A stretch of 64,000 nt of DNA from JAAXHF01 sp965242605 (GTDB lineage Bacteria; Desulfobacterota; Binatia; Bin18). The translations under genes were made by a program, and so were the position numbers. Position 1 is the first letter of the stretch, and each line of letters starts with the position of its first letter. Positions 50,740 through 58,721 of this stretch are shown in pieces. The DNA lies in assembly GCA_965242605.1 (NCBI GenBank), contig CBDESS010000001.1, forward strand, positions 1,550,001 to 1,614,000, read 5' to 3'. The notes beneath the pieces are model-generated. The model ran no database searches. It saw nothing but the letters and a program-made list of their open reading frames with translations, and was not told the DNA's origin.

Positions 50740-51492
50740 ATGAGCGCAGACAGGCAGTGGCAGACGATCAATGAGGACGGGTTCCGGCTCTATCAGCAGG
50801 GGACGTATGAGCAGGCGGAGCAGCACTTTCGTGAGGCGCTGGAGCTGGTTGAGGCGTTTGGCCCAAAAGATACGCGGGTGGCGATGGTGCTCAATAACCT
50901 GGCCAACCTGTGCCACAACCAGGGCAAACTCCAAGAGGCCGAACAGCACTATGAGCGGGCGCTGAGCATCCGGCGTGAGCACTACGGCCCGGACCATCCC
51001 TTTGTGGCCCAGAGCCTGAACAACCTGGCCTCGCTGTACCGTGAGTTGGGCAAACTGGACGAGGCCGAGACCTTCCTGCAACAAGTCCTGGCGATTGCCG
51101 AGGCCCTTGTCGGCCCCGACCACTGGCGGGTCACCAACTGTCTCAATAATCTGGCCGCGGTGTATATGGAGCAGACGCGCTATGAGGAGGCGTCGGCCCT
51201 GTTTGCGCGCTCGCTCAGCATCCGCACCCGCTTTTTTGGGCCTGAGCATCATTCGGTGGCAACGGCCCTGTGCGGTCAGGCCGAGGTTGCGGTTGCTCAG
51301 GGCCGGGATGCCGACGCCGCCCCGATTTTTCAGCGTGCCCTGGAGCTTCGACAGCAGAAGCTCGGCGCTGACCACCCTGCGGTAGCCCTGCTGATGGAGA
51401 AGTACGCCCCGCTGCTGCGCCGGGCAGACCGGGTGGATGAGGCGCTGCGGCTGGAAGCCAGGGCGAGAGCGATCCGTGGCAGGCCGGCTTGA
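50740..51492 (+). CDS. Tetratricopeptide repeat protein (kinesin-light-chain type)
   Basis: 250 residues from ATG 50740 with GGAGGGGAAC before it. Five 42-residue TPR units are clear: YEQAEQHFREALELVEAFG, LQEAEQHYERALSIRREHYGPDHPFVAQSLNNLASLYRELGK, LDEAETFLQQVLAIAEALVGPDHWRV, YEEASALFARSLSIRTRFFGPEHHSVATAL, and the last ALELRQQKLGADHPAVALL. GPDHP-type loops are the KLC signature. It is a protein-protein interaction scaffold in the cytosol. Co-directional with the operon before it, but separated by 140 bases. Confidence 0.9.
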   Translation: MSADRQWQTINEDGFRLYQQGTYEQAEQHFREALELVEAFGPKDTRVAMVLNNLANLCHNQGKLQEAEQHYERALSIRREHYGPDHPFVAQSLNNLASLYRELGKLDEAETFLQQVLAIAEALVGPDHWRVTNCLNNLAAVYMEQTRYEEASALFARSLSIRTRFFGPEHHSVATALCGQAEVAVAQGRDADAAPIFQRALELRQQKLGADHPAVALLMEKYAPLLRRADRVDEALRLEARARAIRGRPA

Positions 51493-51507
51493 GGCCGGCG
51501 GGTGAGG

Positions 51508-52428
51508 CTAGAGCCGGGTCAGCAGCTCGACCGACGGGGCAAAGAAGTGCGCGCCTGAGACGGCCTGGGTAAAGTCCATCAGGCGGTCGTGGTGGCCGTC
51601 GCCGGTAGCGCCGAGCATCCGGTGCAGCATTGTTTCTGGAATATCCAGGTTGCGGGTGTAGGCAATGAAAAACAGGCCGTGCTCGTTCAGCGTGCCGTAG
51701 GGAAAACTGTGGCGGACGATCTCCAACTCCTCGCCGTTCTCCTCAATCACGACCCGGCTGATGTGGGCGCTCCGCGGTTTGCTGCCGGCGGGCAGCTCTG
51801 TGCTGTCGGCCTTGCTGCGTCCGATGGCCGCTTCCTGTTCCGGCTCGGAGAGGGCGGCCCATGTGTTCAGTTGGTGGACATAGCGCTGGACAAAGACATA
51901 GCTCCCGCCGGCAAAGTCGGGGTCCTCGTCACCAATGAGGGCGACTGCCGCCCGCTCTTCGCCTCCTGACGGGTTTTCGGTGCCGTCAATAAAGCCGGTC
52001 AGGTCGCGGGAATCGAGATAGCGGAACGCGTGAACTTCGTCAAGGACTTTGACCCGGTCGCCCAGCCGCTTGCCCAGCCGCAGGAGCAGTTCAAAGTTCA
52101 GGTCCCGGCGCTTGGAGAGAATATGCAGGAGCACATCCCCGCCGGTGCTCGGCGCGGTTTTGCCGCGGCTGTCAAGAGCGGTGAAGGGCCGCAGCCCCGC
52201 CGGGCGTCTGGCCGGGGAGATGACATCCCAGAAGCCTGAGCCAAAGCCGACCGTTCCCACCAGGGCCGCATCCCGGTGGCTTGCGCCAAGGCTGTCGAGC
52301 AGGGCCGGGACGCCGGCCAGGATGGTGGCGACAGAGGGGCCGTTGTGTGTTGGCTCGCAGACGCGCAGAACCGCGAACAGGGCATTGTGGCTGGGTTCGG
52401 GCACGATGCCGGACTGTGGACTGGGCAT
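51508..52428 (-). CDS. Dye-decolorising (DyP-type) heme peroxidase
   Basis: 306 residues from ATG 52428. GFIDGTENPSGGEERAAVALIG has the GxxDG motif with the distal Asp, and SAHISRVVIEENGEELEIVRHSFPYG carries the proximal His region and the conserved Arg. SYVFVQRYVHQLNTWAALS is the family middle part. Length fits the B-type (YfeX-like). It oxidises aromatic compounds or acts on heme. No encapsulin gene is nearby. The plus-strand TPR gene converges on it. Confidence 0.88.
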   Translation of the reverse strand: MPSPQSGIVPEPSHNALFAVLRVCEPTHNGPSVATILAGVPALLDSLGASHRDAALVGTVGFGSGFWDVISPARRPAGLRPFTALDSRGKTAPSTGGDVLLHILSKRRDLNFELLLRLGKRLGDRVKVLDEVHAFRYLDSRDLTGFIDGTENPSGGEERAAVALIGDEDPDFAGGSYVFVQRYVHQLNTWAALSEPEQEAAIGRSKADSTELPAGSKPRSAHISRVVIEENGEELEIVRHSFPYGTLNEHGLFFIAYTRNLDIPETMLHRMLGATGDGHHDRLMDFTQAVSGAHFFAPSVELLTRL

Positions 52429-52537
52429 GAATCCATAGAAAATCGTTCGGGCTGGTGTGTCAAGCCCTGCAAGTCCTGCAAGCCCTGTTTGAGCGGATCA
52501 TCTCCCAGCCGTGGCCGGCGGAAAAAAGCTGGTCCAG

Positions 52538-52903
52538 TCAACCAGGGAATGAGAAGTTCTCCATGTTCATTTTGCCGACAATCGTTCCGCCGGCCGCCAG
52601 CAGCCGGGTGACGATGCTGGCGTCAAAGTCAGGGATATAGCCGTCCATGAAGTGCGAGCCAAGGCTGAGCTGGATGCCGGCTACGCTGATATGATCCTTC
52701 TCGGTCGGACGGTAGCCCGGGTCTCGGTCGGTAGCGGTGAGGGGCAGTTGGTCTTCCTCAATACGCAGCTCGTGAAAAGACTCAAAGCTGGCGATGTGCT
52801 GAGCCATGCGGGACTGCATGCTGCGGGCTTCGGCCTGGCTGAGGGCCAAGCCGAGTGCTCTGCCGTATTCGAGAACATCCTCAATGCCTGGCCGTGGCAA
52901 CAC
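52538..52903 (-). pseudogene. Amidase N-terminal relic with internal deletion
   Basis: The reading FESFHELRIEEDQLPLTATDRDPGYRPTEKD, then HISVAGIQLSLGSHFMDGYIPDFDASIVTRLLAAGGTIVGKMNMENFSFPG, then stop, is the start of an amidase-signature enzyme. Between PTEKD and HISVAG a piece holding the catalytic-lysine loop is missing, and everything after the GKMNMENF segment, including the Ser-Ser-Lys site, is gone. It cannot be active. Confidence 0.65.
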
Positions 52904-52982
52904 GCTGTGGCCTCCTGTACTGAGTGTGCTTGGGGGTCCGGTCTGGCGGCCCGGGCTTCGCTCAGCCGGGCTCCAAGTCTGG

Positions 52983-53657
52983 TCACGATGTCAGCTTCAC
53001 CAAGGCGACGGTGAGGCTGACCGTCAACCCCACAATGCCGACGGCCATCGCCCACAGGTGGCGGTAGAGGCGCGTTTCCATTTCCGCCAAGTCAATCCTG
53101 ACTGCGGCGACGTCGGCCTTGAGTTCGGTCTTGGTTTCGCCCAGTTCGGTCCTGACTGCGGCGACGTCGGCCTTGAGTTCGGCTTTGACTTCGCCCAGTT
53201 CGGCCCTGACTGCGGCGACGTCGGCCTTGAGTTCGGCTTTGACTTCGCCCAGTTCGGCCCTGACTGCGGCGACGTCGGCCTTGAGTTCGGCTTTGACTTC
53301 GCCCAGTTCGGTCCTGACTGCGGCGACGTCGGCCTTGAGTTCGGTCTTGGTTTCGCCCAGTTCGGTCCTGACTGCGGCGACGTCGGCCTTGAGTTCGGTC
53401 TTGGTTTCGCCCAGTTCGGTCCTGACTGCGGCGACGTCGGCCTTGAGTTCGGCTTTGGCTTCGCCCAGTTCGGCCCCGACTGCGGCGACGTCGGCCTTGA
53501 GTTCGGTCTTGGCTCCGCCCAACTCGGTCTTGGTGGCGATGTTCTCGCCGAGAGCGTCGCCAATCGTGACAACGACGGCTTCGGCCAGGGGTTCATCGGC
53601 CCCGGCTTCCCGGAGCGCCTTGACGGCTTTGTGCGTATCGAATGCGAGACCGGCCAT
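52983..53657 (-). CDS. DUF1640-type coiled-coil membrane protein, copy 4, with long repeat array
   Basis: 224 residues from ATG 53657. Head (1-43) as in the other copies: MAGLAFDTHKAVKALREAGADEPLAEAVV...GENIATK. Residues 44-187 are eight copies of an 18-residue unit like TELGETKTELKADVAAVR. The end IDLAEMETRLYRHL-WAMAVGIVGLTVSLTVALVKL is the membrane anchor. The coil is much longer than in copies 1-3 and is made of an 18-residue (7+11) instead of an 11-residue unit. Role unknown; membrane-anchored rod. It lies between the amidase relic and the VOC gene, 28 kb from the other copies. Confidence 0.8.
   Translation of the reverse strand: MAGLAFDTHKAVKALREAGADEPLAEAVVVTIGDALGENIATKTELGGAKTELKADVAAVGAELGEAKAELKADVAAVRTELGETKTELKADVAAVRTELGETKTELKADVAAVRTELGEVKAELKADVAAVRAELGEVKAELKADVAAVRAELGEVKAELKADVAAVRTELGETKTELKADVAAVRIDLAEMETRLYRHLWAMAVGIVGLTVSLTVALVKLTS
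53097..53528 (-). repeat. 54-bp minisatellite (8 units) inside a DUF1640 gene
   Basis: 432 bases made of eight 54-bp units in frame, each coding 18 residues. The units fall into classes that differ at a few positions (GETKT, GEVKA, GEAKA, GGAKT; first residue T or A). Classes occur in small runs (two adjacent GETKT, three adjacent GEVKA), which suggests growth by slippage or unequal crossover. Confidence 0.85.
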
Positions 53658-53807
53658 GCGTTCTGTCCTACTGCACGCCGCCCGGATCGTCAAGGCTGAG
53701 CGCCGAATCTGATGACGGCTTTTCGGGAGGGGCGGAGCTGTGCTAAAGTAGAGATATGAACCTGCCTGTCTGCCGGCAATGGCGGGCAGGCGCTAAGGAG
53801 GGTGTTT

Positions 53808-54335
53808 ATGGCTCAGAAAGGCTTTTCGCATCTTGGTATGTCCACCTTGGACTTGGACAAAACCCGTGACTTTTACGAGAATATCCTGGGCTTCAAGCCG
53901 GTACGCTGCGATACGATCACGGTGAAGGAGGGCGGGCAGATCCGGCACATCTTTTTTGATACCGGCCGCGACCAGCTGTTGGCCTTTATGGAGGCCCGCG
54001 ATGTGCCGGGCGTGCCCAGGGAATACGACACCGGTATCAACCGGGGGCTGGGCGTGCCGAACGCCTTTTATCATTTTGCATTTGAGGCCGGGACCGAGGC
54101 CGGTCTGGAGGCCAGGCGTCAGGAGTTGCTGGACAAGGGCGTGGCCGTGTCCGAGGTGGTTGACCACGACTGGGCCAAGTCAATCTATTTCAAAGATCCC
54201 AACGGCCTGCAACTGGAGTTCTGCTGTCTGACGCGGGATTTTGTTGACGACGATGCGGTTATGCAGGAGCGCTTCCAAGCCTCAATCCGGGCGCTGGGTC
54301 TTGACGATACGAGCGAGATCAAGGCGACTGCCTGA
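53808..54335 (+). CDS. VOC (glyoxalase/extradiol dioxygenase-like) protein
   Basis: 175 residues from ATG 53808 with TAAGGAGGGTG ahead. GFSHLGMSTLDLDKTRDFYENILGFKPV starts the first beta-alpha-beta-beta-beta module (metal His in SHLGM). AFYHFAFEAGTEAGLE gives a second His, and SIYFKDPNGLQLEFCC is the family end with the metal Glu. It is a cytosolic metal enzyme, perhaps a dioxygenase or lyase acting on aromatic or dicarbonyl compounds. A second VOC gene lies at 54765 on the other strand. Confidence 0.88.
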   Translation: MAQKGFSHLGMSTLDLDKTRDFYENILGFKPVRCDTITVKEGGQIRHIFFDTGRDQLLAFMEARDVPGVPREYDTGINRGLGVPNAFYHFAFEAGTEAGLEARRQELLDKGVAVSEVVDHDWAKSIYFKDPNGLQLEFCCLTRDFVDDDAVMQERFQASIRALGLDDTSEIKATA

Positions 54336-54359
54336 GCCGGGCTGGTGCGAGCGGGCCGC

Positions 54360-54738
54360 TCAGTCGGCGGTCCTGTCCAACAGGCGGTCGACCATTGCCT
54401 TGTGCTGCTTGACCGCCGGCGAGCGTGTAGAAGCGGGCGCGGGTGAAATTGGGGTCGCCGGCGTAAAACCATTCGTACTGGAGTTGGCGACTGCCGAACC
54501 GCTCGCCCAGCATGTCCCAGGCCAGCTTGAAGAGTTGAATGCGCGCTCGGGCCGGCAGGTCCTTGCCAGCCGGGTATTGTTCAAGGCAGGCCGCAATGTC
54601 GGGATTCTGGAGGTCTTTCCCGGTCGGGGCCAGGATCACAGGCCGCTGCCACTGAGTTGCCGCAGGACTTCGGCCGCCCGCATATGGGCTTGGGGCAGAA
54701 ACACCCCCAGGCTTTCCGATACTCTGGCACCGCTGTGA
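54360..54738 (-). pseudogene. C-terminal relic of a 4-hydroxyphenylacetate 3-hydroxylase-type monooxygenase
   Basis: Minus-strand reading SESLGVFLPQAHMRAAEVLRQLSGSGLILAPTGKDLQNPDIAACLEQYPAGKDLPARARIQLFKLAWDMLGERFGSRQLQYEWFYAGDPNFTRARFY, then a shift to SPAVKQHKAMVDRLLDRTAD and stop at 54360. The DMLGERFGSRQLQYEWFYAGDP motif is the HpaB C-terminus. Only the last quarter of the protein is left and the frame is broken. Confidence 0.6.
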
Positions 54739-54764
54739 ATACCCGTCAGAACCCCTGCCCGCGT

Positions 54765-55259
54765 CTATTGCCGCATGGCCGCGATCACGTCGCGCACGCC
54801 TTTGTCCTGCTCGGCGTAGTCAAGCTTTTCCATGCCGAGGTAGGCGTTGGGGTAGCGCACATATTCGGCCGGGTCGTTATCGCAGTAGACTTCGAGTTCG
54901 TAGCCGTCCGGGTCTTCAAAGTAGACGCTTCTGGTGATGCCGTGGTTGACCGTAAAGTGAACCGGCACGCCTTTTTCCTTGAGTTCTTCATAGGCGGCCT
55001 TGAGTTCCTGCTGGTTGCTGAGGCGGAAGGCGATGTGGGCCAGCCCGATCGCCTTGGGGTTCGGGGCCTCGGCCGTGGAGCCGATTTCAAACAGGGCCAA
55101 CTCGTGATGATCGCGGCCGTGGTTGGCCAGGAAGACGGCCCGAATCTCAGGCACATCCTTCATGATCTGCATACCCAGGACTTCGGTGTAGAACTTGCGC
55201 GAGCGGTCCAGGTCACGGACCTTGATAACGGCGTGGCCAATACGTTCGGGGCGAATCAT
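54765..55259 (-). CDS. VOC family protein (catechol 2,3-dioxygenase-like)
   Basis: 164 residues from ATG 55259 with AAAGGAGG ahead. RIGHAVIKVRDLDRSRKFYTEVLGMQI (metal His in GHAV), GLAHIAFRL (second His) and SVYFEDPDGYELEVYCD (metal Glu) are the VOC ligands. Substrate unknown; likely an extradiol-type or lyase reaction on an aromatic compound. It sits head-to-tail with the monooxygenase relic, which suggests a former aromatic pathway cluster. Confidence 0.88.
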   Translation of the reverse strand: MIRPERIGHAVIKVRDLDRSRKFYTEVLGMQIMKDVPEIRAVFLANHGRDHHELALFEIGSTAEAPNPKAIGLAHIAFRLSNQQELKAAYEELKEKGVPVHFTVNHGITRSVYFEDPDGYELEVYCDNDPAEYVRYPNAYLGMEKLDYAEQDKGVRDVIAAMRQ

Positions 55260-55309
55260 GGGGAACCTCCTTTGTGGGACATGGTGTGAGCCCGTGTGTG
55301 TCTGATGCC

Positions 55310-55999
55310 TTACTTAGCACTATTCCAGCCGGGCTGACCAGGGCGGGCTGCGTGGTGCGCCCTCAGCCGGAGATGGAATTTGGCAGGGTCCTCGCCGAAC
55401 TGCTTGAGGATCTGTATCGCCAACTGCACACAGCTATTGCTGTTGCCGTGTGAATACACATAGATGCCGTTCGGCAGCTGCGTATAGTAGGCAGCCTTCT
55501 CTATCGGAGGTTGTACAGTGAGTAGGGGGGTGCTCCCCTTCCAGCAAGCCGGGCAATCTCTGCGTGTCACCCGGCCTTGTTTAATAAGCTCCTTCGCAAT
55601 AGCGACGACAAGGCCCTTCCATGATCTGATAGGGACTTCCACCCCCGAAGACATTTTCACAAGGTTGGGCTTTCTGTGCTTGAGTGATTGGGACACACAT
55701 CTTGGAAGCGAGATGACCTCACTGGCCGAGGCCAGCTTCTTGTTCCATCCCTCTTCCCTTTCATCCACCATACTTGCTGAGCGCAAGCCCGCAGTCACCT
55801 CCTCATGGCGGTCGCCCATGCCCTGCTCCCACATCAGGATGTCAGCCTTCGCCTTGAGCACAAAGGCCCGACTGTACATCCGTTGGCGGAACAAGGCTGC
55901 GACCTCATCTGAACCCCCGCGTTCTTTGAGGAGTTCCTCAGTCTCAAGGAACTCGTCTAACTCCTCCTTGATCATTTCGAGCGTATATTCTTTCGCCAT
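55310..55999 (-). CDS. Hypothetical protein
   Basis: 229 residues from ATG 55999 (an ATG directly upstream at 56002 is equally possible), after AAGGAGGAC. The N-part is a charged helix (LEMIKEELDEFLETEELLKERGG...AALFRQRMYSRAFVLKAKADI). The later part (VPIRSWKGLVVAIAKELIKQGRVTRRDCPACWKGS and YYTQLPNGIYVYSHGNSNSCVQLAIQILKQFGEDP) suggests a winged-helix-like module with a CxxC. I do not recognise it. It is divergent from the NERD nuclease gene. Confidence 0.6.
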   Translation of the reverse strand: MAKEYTLEMIKEELDEFLETEELLKERGGSDEVAALFRQRMYSRAFVLKAKADILMWEQGMGDRHEEVTAGLRSASMVDEREEGWNKKLASASEVISLPRCVSQSLKHRKPNLVKMSSGVEVPIRSWKGLVVAIAKELIKQGRVTRRDCPACWKGSTPLLTVQPPIEKAAYYTQLPNGIYVYSHGNSNSCVQLAIQILKQFGEDPAKFHLRLRAHHAARPGQPGWNSAK

Positions 56000-56199
56000 C
56001 ATGTCCTCCTTTCTATCCTGTCCAGTGCTTCCACATACAGTTCAGTCACCACTCTGCTCATGGTGCAAAGATAAAACCAATGGACAAGGAGGGCAACTGA
56101 CCGGGCTTGAGACGGGCTGTGAGACTATTGACAAGTCCAGTGGGGGTGATGCTAACTAACAGAATCGGCAGAGCCCGCCACAAGAGGCGTCCCCTGACA

Positions 56200-57165
56200 A
56201 TGATTGTCAAGAAAAAAGATTCGCTGCAACTCCAGATAGACGAGTTGAACGCGCTGTCAGCACTAGACCTGCCATATAACAAACGGGAGATGGTCAAAAA
56301 AGAATTGAAACTCCTGCGCTCAGGTGAAAGAGGTGAAAAGGACTCTGCCTATTACATTGATTTTTATTGGCAAAACTCAAAAGACTGGGCCATTCTGCAC
56401 GATCTGCGCCTGGAGGATGCTGGCAATGTCGCCCAGATTGACCATCTGCTCATCAATCGTTTCCTGGAGTTCTTCGTTATCGAATCAAAGCACTATAGCC
56501 AGGGTCTCAGAATCTCGCAGTCCGGGGAATTTTCGTTCTTTTTCAACGGGCGCGCCCAAGCGATTCCCTCACCTATTGAGCAGAACAAACGCCATGTCTT
56601 TTTTCTGGAACAGTATCTGGAGGATCAGGCGTTCATGCCAAAACGGCTATGGGTCAAGATCGAGCCCCTCTTTGAAAGTATTATTCTGGTATCGCCGACA
56701 TCCCAGATCATACGGCCCTCCCCAGCTACCTTCGATACCAGTATGGTCGTGAAGTCTGATATGTTGAAAGCCAGGCTTGAGAAGCGCTCGTCAATCCTTT
56801 CCAACCTGGACCGTCTCGCCGGGATCGTCAGGCAAAACACGCTCCGAGGCATTGCCCGTTCCCTGGCCTTGCGGCATTGCCCCGCTCGTATTGACTATCG
56901 AAAGAAGTTCGGAATCCCCGCTAAGGCCACACCGAGTACCACGGTCAGCGGCAGAGCGGCTTCAAGCCCGGTGGAACGCAAGGCCGAACAGCGACAGAGC
57001 CCGGAAACCGGTCGCTACTTCTGTGCAAGATGTAAAAAGGGTGTATCGGAGAAGGTCGCGCGGTTTTGCTTTCAGCACAAAGCGCGCTTCGGCGGCGCAG
57101 TCTATTGTTTCGGCTGTCAAAGGGGTATTTCTGCCGGGAAATCGAGATCCTCGGCTCATCTGTAG
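56200..57165 (+). CDS. NERD-domain nuclease-related protein with C-terminal zinc ribbon
   Basis: About 321 residues from ATG 56200 (MIVKKKDSLQLQIDELNALSALDLPYNKREMVKKEL); an upstream ATG at 56149 is possible. GERGEKDSAYYIDFYWQNSKDWAILHDLRLED, NVAQIDHLLINRFLEFFVIESKHY and the E-x-K type site place it in the NERD/PD-(D/E)xK group. The last part FCARCKKGVSEKVARFCFQHKARFGGAVYCFGCQ has two CxxC pairs, a zinc ribbon. It likely binds or cuts nucleic acid. It stands divergent from the unknown gene at 55310. Confidence 0.8.
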   Translation: MIVKKKDSLQLQIDELNALSALDLPYNKREMVKKELKLLRSGERGEKDSAYYIDFYWQNSKDWAILHDLRLEDAGNVAQIDHLLINRFLEFFVIESKHYSQGLRISQSGEFSFFFNGRAQAIPSPIEQNKRHVFFLEQYLEDQAFMPKRLWVKIEPLFESIILVSPTSQIIRPSPATFDTSMVVKSDMLKARLEKRSSILSNLDRLAGIVRQNTLRGIARSLALRHCPARIDYRKKFGIPAKATPSTTVSGRAASSPVERKAEQRQSPETGRYFCARCKKGVSEKVARFCFQHKARFGGAVYCFGCQRGISAGKSRSSAHL

Positions 57166-57182
57166 GTGAAGGTTCTGCTTTC

Positions 57183-57623
57183 TCAATGCGCGGCCCTTTT
57201 CCTGCTCTTCTTGCGTTTGACCCGGGTCAGCAGCGAGACATAGCTGATGCCGTCCCGGTTGTCCTGGGTGGTGGGGAGCTGATGTTTGCGCCAGCCGGGA
57301 AAGCCGCCCAGCATGACACGCACATCGCGGTAGCCGGCTTCGGCCAGCTTGTGGGCCGCCTGACCGGCCCGCTCCCCGTCGTCGCAGCCGGTGATCAGCG
57401 GCGCGTCTTTGGCGTACAGGTCTTCCACCACCTGGAGAAAGCTCTGGTTGGGGAAGACCGCTTTAGTGGTGGGATGGAAAAAGACCAGCGGGATATTCAC
57501 CACCCTGCCCTTGGGGTGGCCGGTGGAAAACTCGGCCACCGTCCGCACATCGACATAGGTCACGGGATGCTCGCCGCTCAGGGCGGCGCTGACTTCCGGG
57601 GGGCTCATAGCCGGGTGATTCAT
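57183..57623 (-). CDS. Rhodanese-like sulfurtransferase
   Basis: 146 residues from ATG 57623. PVTYVDVRTVAEFSTGHPKGRVVNIPLVFFHP and PLITGCDDGERAGQAAHKLAEAGYRDVRVMLGGFPGW are the rhodanese domain, with the active cysteine in ITGCDDGER. The C-terminal tail is basic (RVKRKKSRKR). It carries sulfur as persulfide in the cytosol. It precedes (same strand) a small unknown gene and is near the AOR cluster, where sulfur for molybdopterin is needed, but no link is proven. Confidence 0.85.
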   Translation of the reverse strand: MNHPAMSPPEVSAALSGEHPVTYVDVRTVAEFSTGHPKGRVVNIPLVFFHPTTKAVFPNQSFLQVVEDLYAKDAPLITGCDDGERAGQAAHKLAEAGYRDVRVMLGGFPGWRKHQLPTTQDNRDGISYVSLLTRVKRKKSRKRAAH

Positions 57624-57652
57624 ACGCAGGCTCCTTACGACGCTGAGGCGGC

Positions 57653-57913
57653 TCAGGCCACGCTTTCGAAGCTGTCGAACTCGTTGACCAGAGGCGGAAT
57701 AATCCGGCAGCGCTCGCGGCCGGCAGCCGGCGGCTGGCCGTTCAGGCGGTAGACGATACCGCCGGCATCTTCTGTCACGGTGATCTCTTCAAGGTGATGG
57801 TGCATATACGGGCCGTCCGGCGACAGGGCAAAGAGACATTCCAGAACTTTGCGGGCGGGCAGTTTGCCCAGTGTGGGATGTAACAGGGCCTCGGTTGGTT
57901 TACTGTCACTCAT
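57653..57913 (-). CDS. Hypothetical protein
   Basis: 86 residues from ATG 57913 (MSDSKPTEALLHPTLGKLPARKVLECLFALSPDGPYMHHHLEEITVTEDAGGIVYRLNGQPPAAGRERCRIIPPLVNEF); earlier in-frame starts give an unlikely leader. A GGAGACC site precedes it. I know no family. The HHHL stretch could hold a metal. It lies between rhodanese (29 bases downstream) and the first ferredoxin gene, and is transcribed away from it. Confidence 0.5.
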   Translation of the reverse strand: MSDSKPTEALLHPTLGKLPARKVLECLFALSPDGPYMHHHLEEITVTEDAGGIVYRLNGQPPAAGRERCRIIPPLVNEFDSFESVA

Positions 57914-58022
57914 GCGGCTGGTCTCCTTCGGCGTCTCGGATATTTCTCTTCCTCCATACGTCTTTTTTCCTTGACAGGCAATCAAGAACCGGATTACATG
58001 GCGAATACGGAAGGAGGGCCGT

Positions 58023-58676
58023 ATGTCTGCGTCACCCCAGAAAGAGATGGCCAATGGGGAGGTCTGGTATCAACCGGGCGAAAAAGTCCCCAACGTCAAC
58101 ACAAAGCTCTTTGCCCTGCAAAACCTTTGCACCGATTGCAAAATCTGCGAGGTGGCCTGCTCGCTCATCCACTCGCCCGAGGGGGAGCTCAATCCGCTGT
58201 GGACCCGCATCAAAATTGAGCATGTGCCGGCCGTAGATACGCGGGTCAGCAAGGATGGCTTCGGCTTTGTGGCCGAGATCTGCCACCACTGCGCCAACCC
58301 TCCGCCGTGCGCCAAGGTGTGCCCAACGGACGCCTTCTACTATGACCCCGTCACCCAAGCCGCCATTATTGACCAGGACCGGTGCATCCAGTGCATGGAA
58401 TGTGTGCCGGCCTGTCCGTTTGACACGGTTTTTGTCGCTCCCAGCGGTGAGGTGCTCAAATGCGACCTGTGCGGGGGCGACCCGGCGTGTGTCAAGGCGT
58501 GCTCAACCCGGCCTGAACTGTTGAACGCGGGAAAACAGTACAACCGCTCAAGTGTGCTGTTCTTTGAGGAAAAGGCGGCGTTCAGCGCCATACTGCGCCA
58601 AACGCCAGAGCAACGGGATGAAGTCGGCATCATGCAAGCCATGCTGTCAAAGGGGAAAATCAGCAGCTCTGCCTGA
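58023..58676 (+). CDS. Poly-4Fe-4S ferredoxin, AOR electron partner
   Basis: 217 residues from ATG 58023 after GGAGGGC. Cysteine groups: CTDCKICEVAC, CHHCANPPPCAKVC, CIQCMECVPAC and CDLCGGDPACVKAC. This is enough for four 4Fe-4S clusters, as in the AOR-associated HybA/DmsB-like subunits. It would pass electrons from the aldehyde oxidoreductase at 58722 to cytosolic acceptors. It is 46 bases upstream of that gene and clearly co-transcribed. Confidence 0.9.
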   Translation: MSASPQKEMANGEVWYQPGEKVPNVNTKLFALQNLCTDCKICEVACSLIHSPEGELNPLWTRIKIEHVPAVDTRVSKDGFGFVAEICHHCANPPPCAKVCPTDAFYYDPVTQAAIIDQDRCIQCMECVPACPFDTVFVAPSGEVLKCDLCGGDPACVKACSTRPELLNAGKQYNRSSVLFFEEKAAFSAILRQTPEQRDEVGIMQAMLSKGKISSSA

Positions 58677-58721
58677 CGCTCGGAGCGGGCCGGATAACCC
58701 GGATAACAAGGAGTCTCAGCT

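Noticed and set aside
52806..53712. Plus-strand repeat proteins opposite the DUF1640 copy 4
   Set aside because: The repeated S/A/T- or FGLDFAQFGPDCGD-type readings only mirror the 54-bp minisatellite; the minus strand has the family head and anchor.
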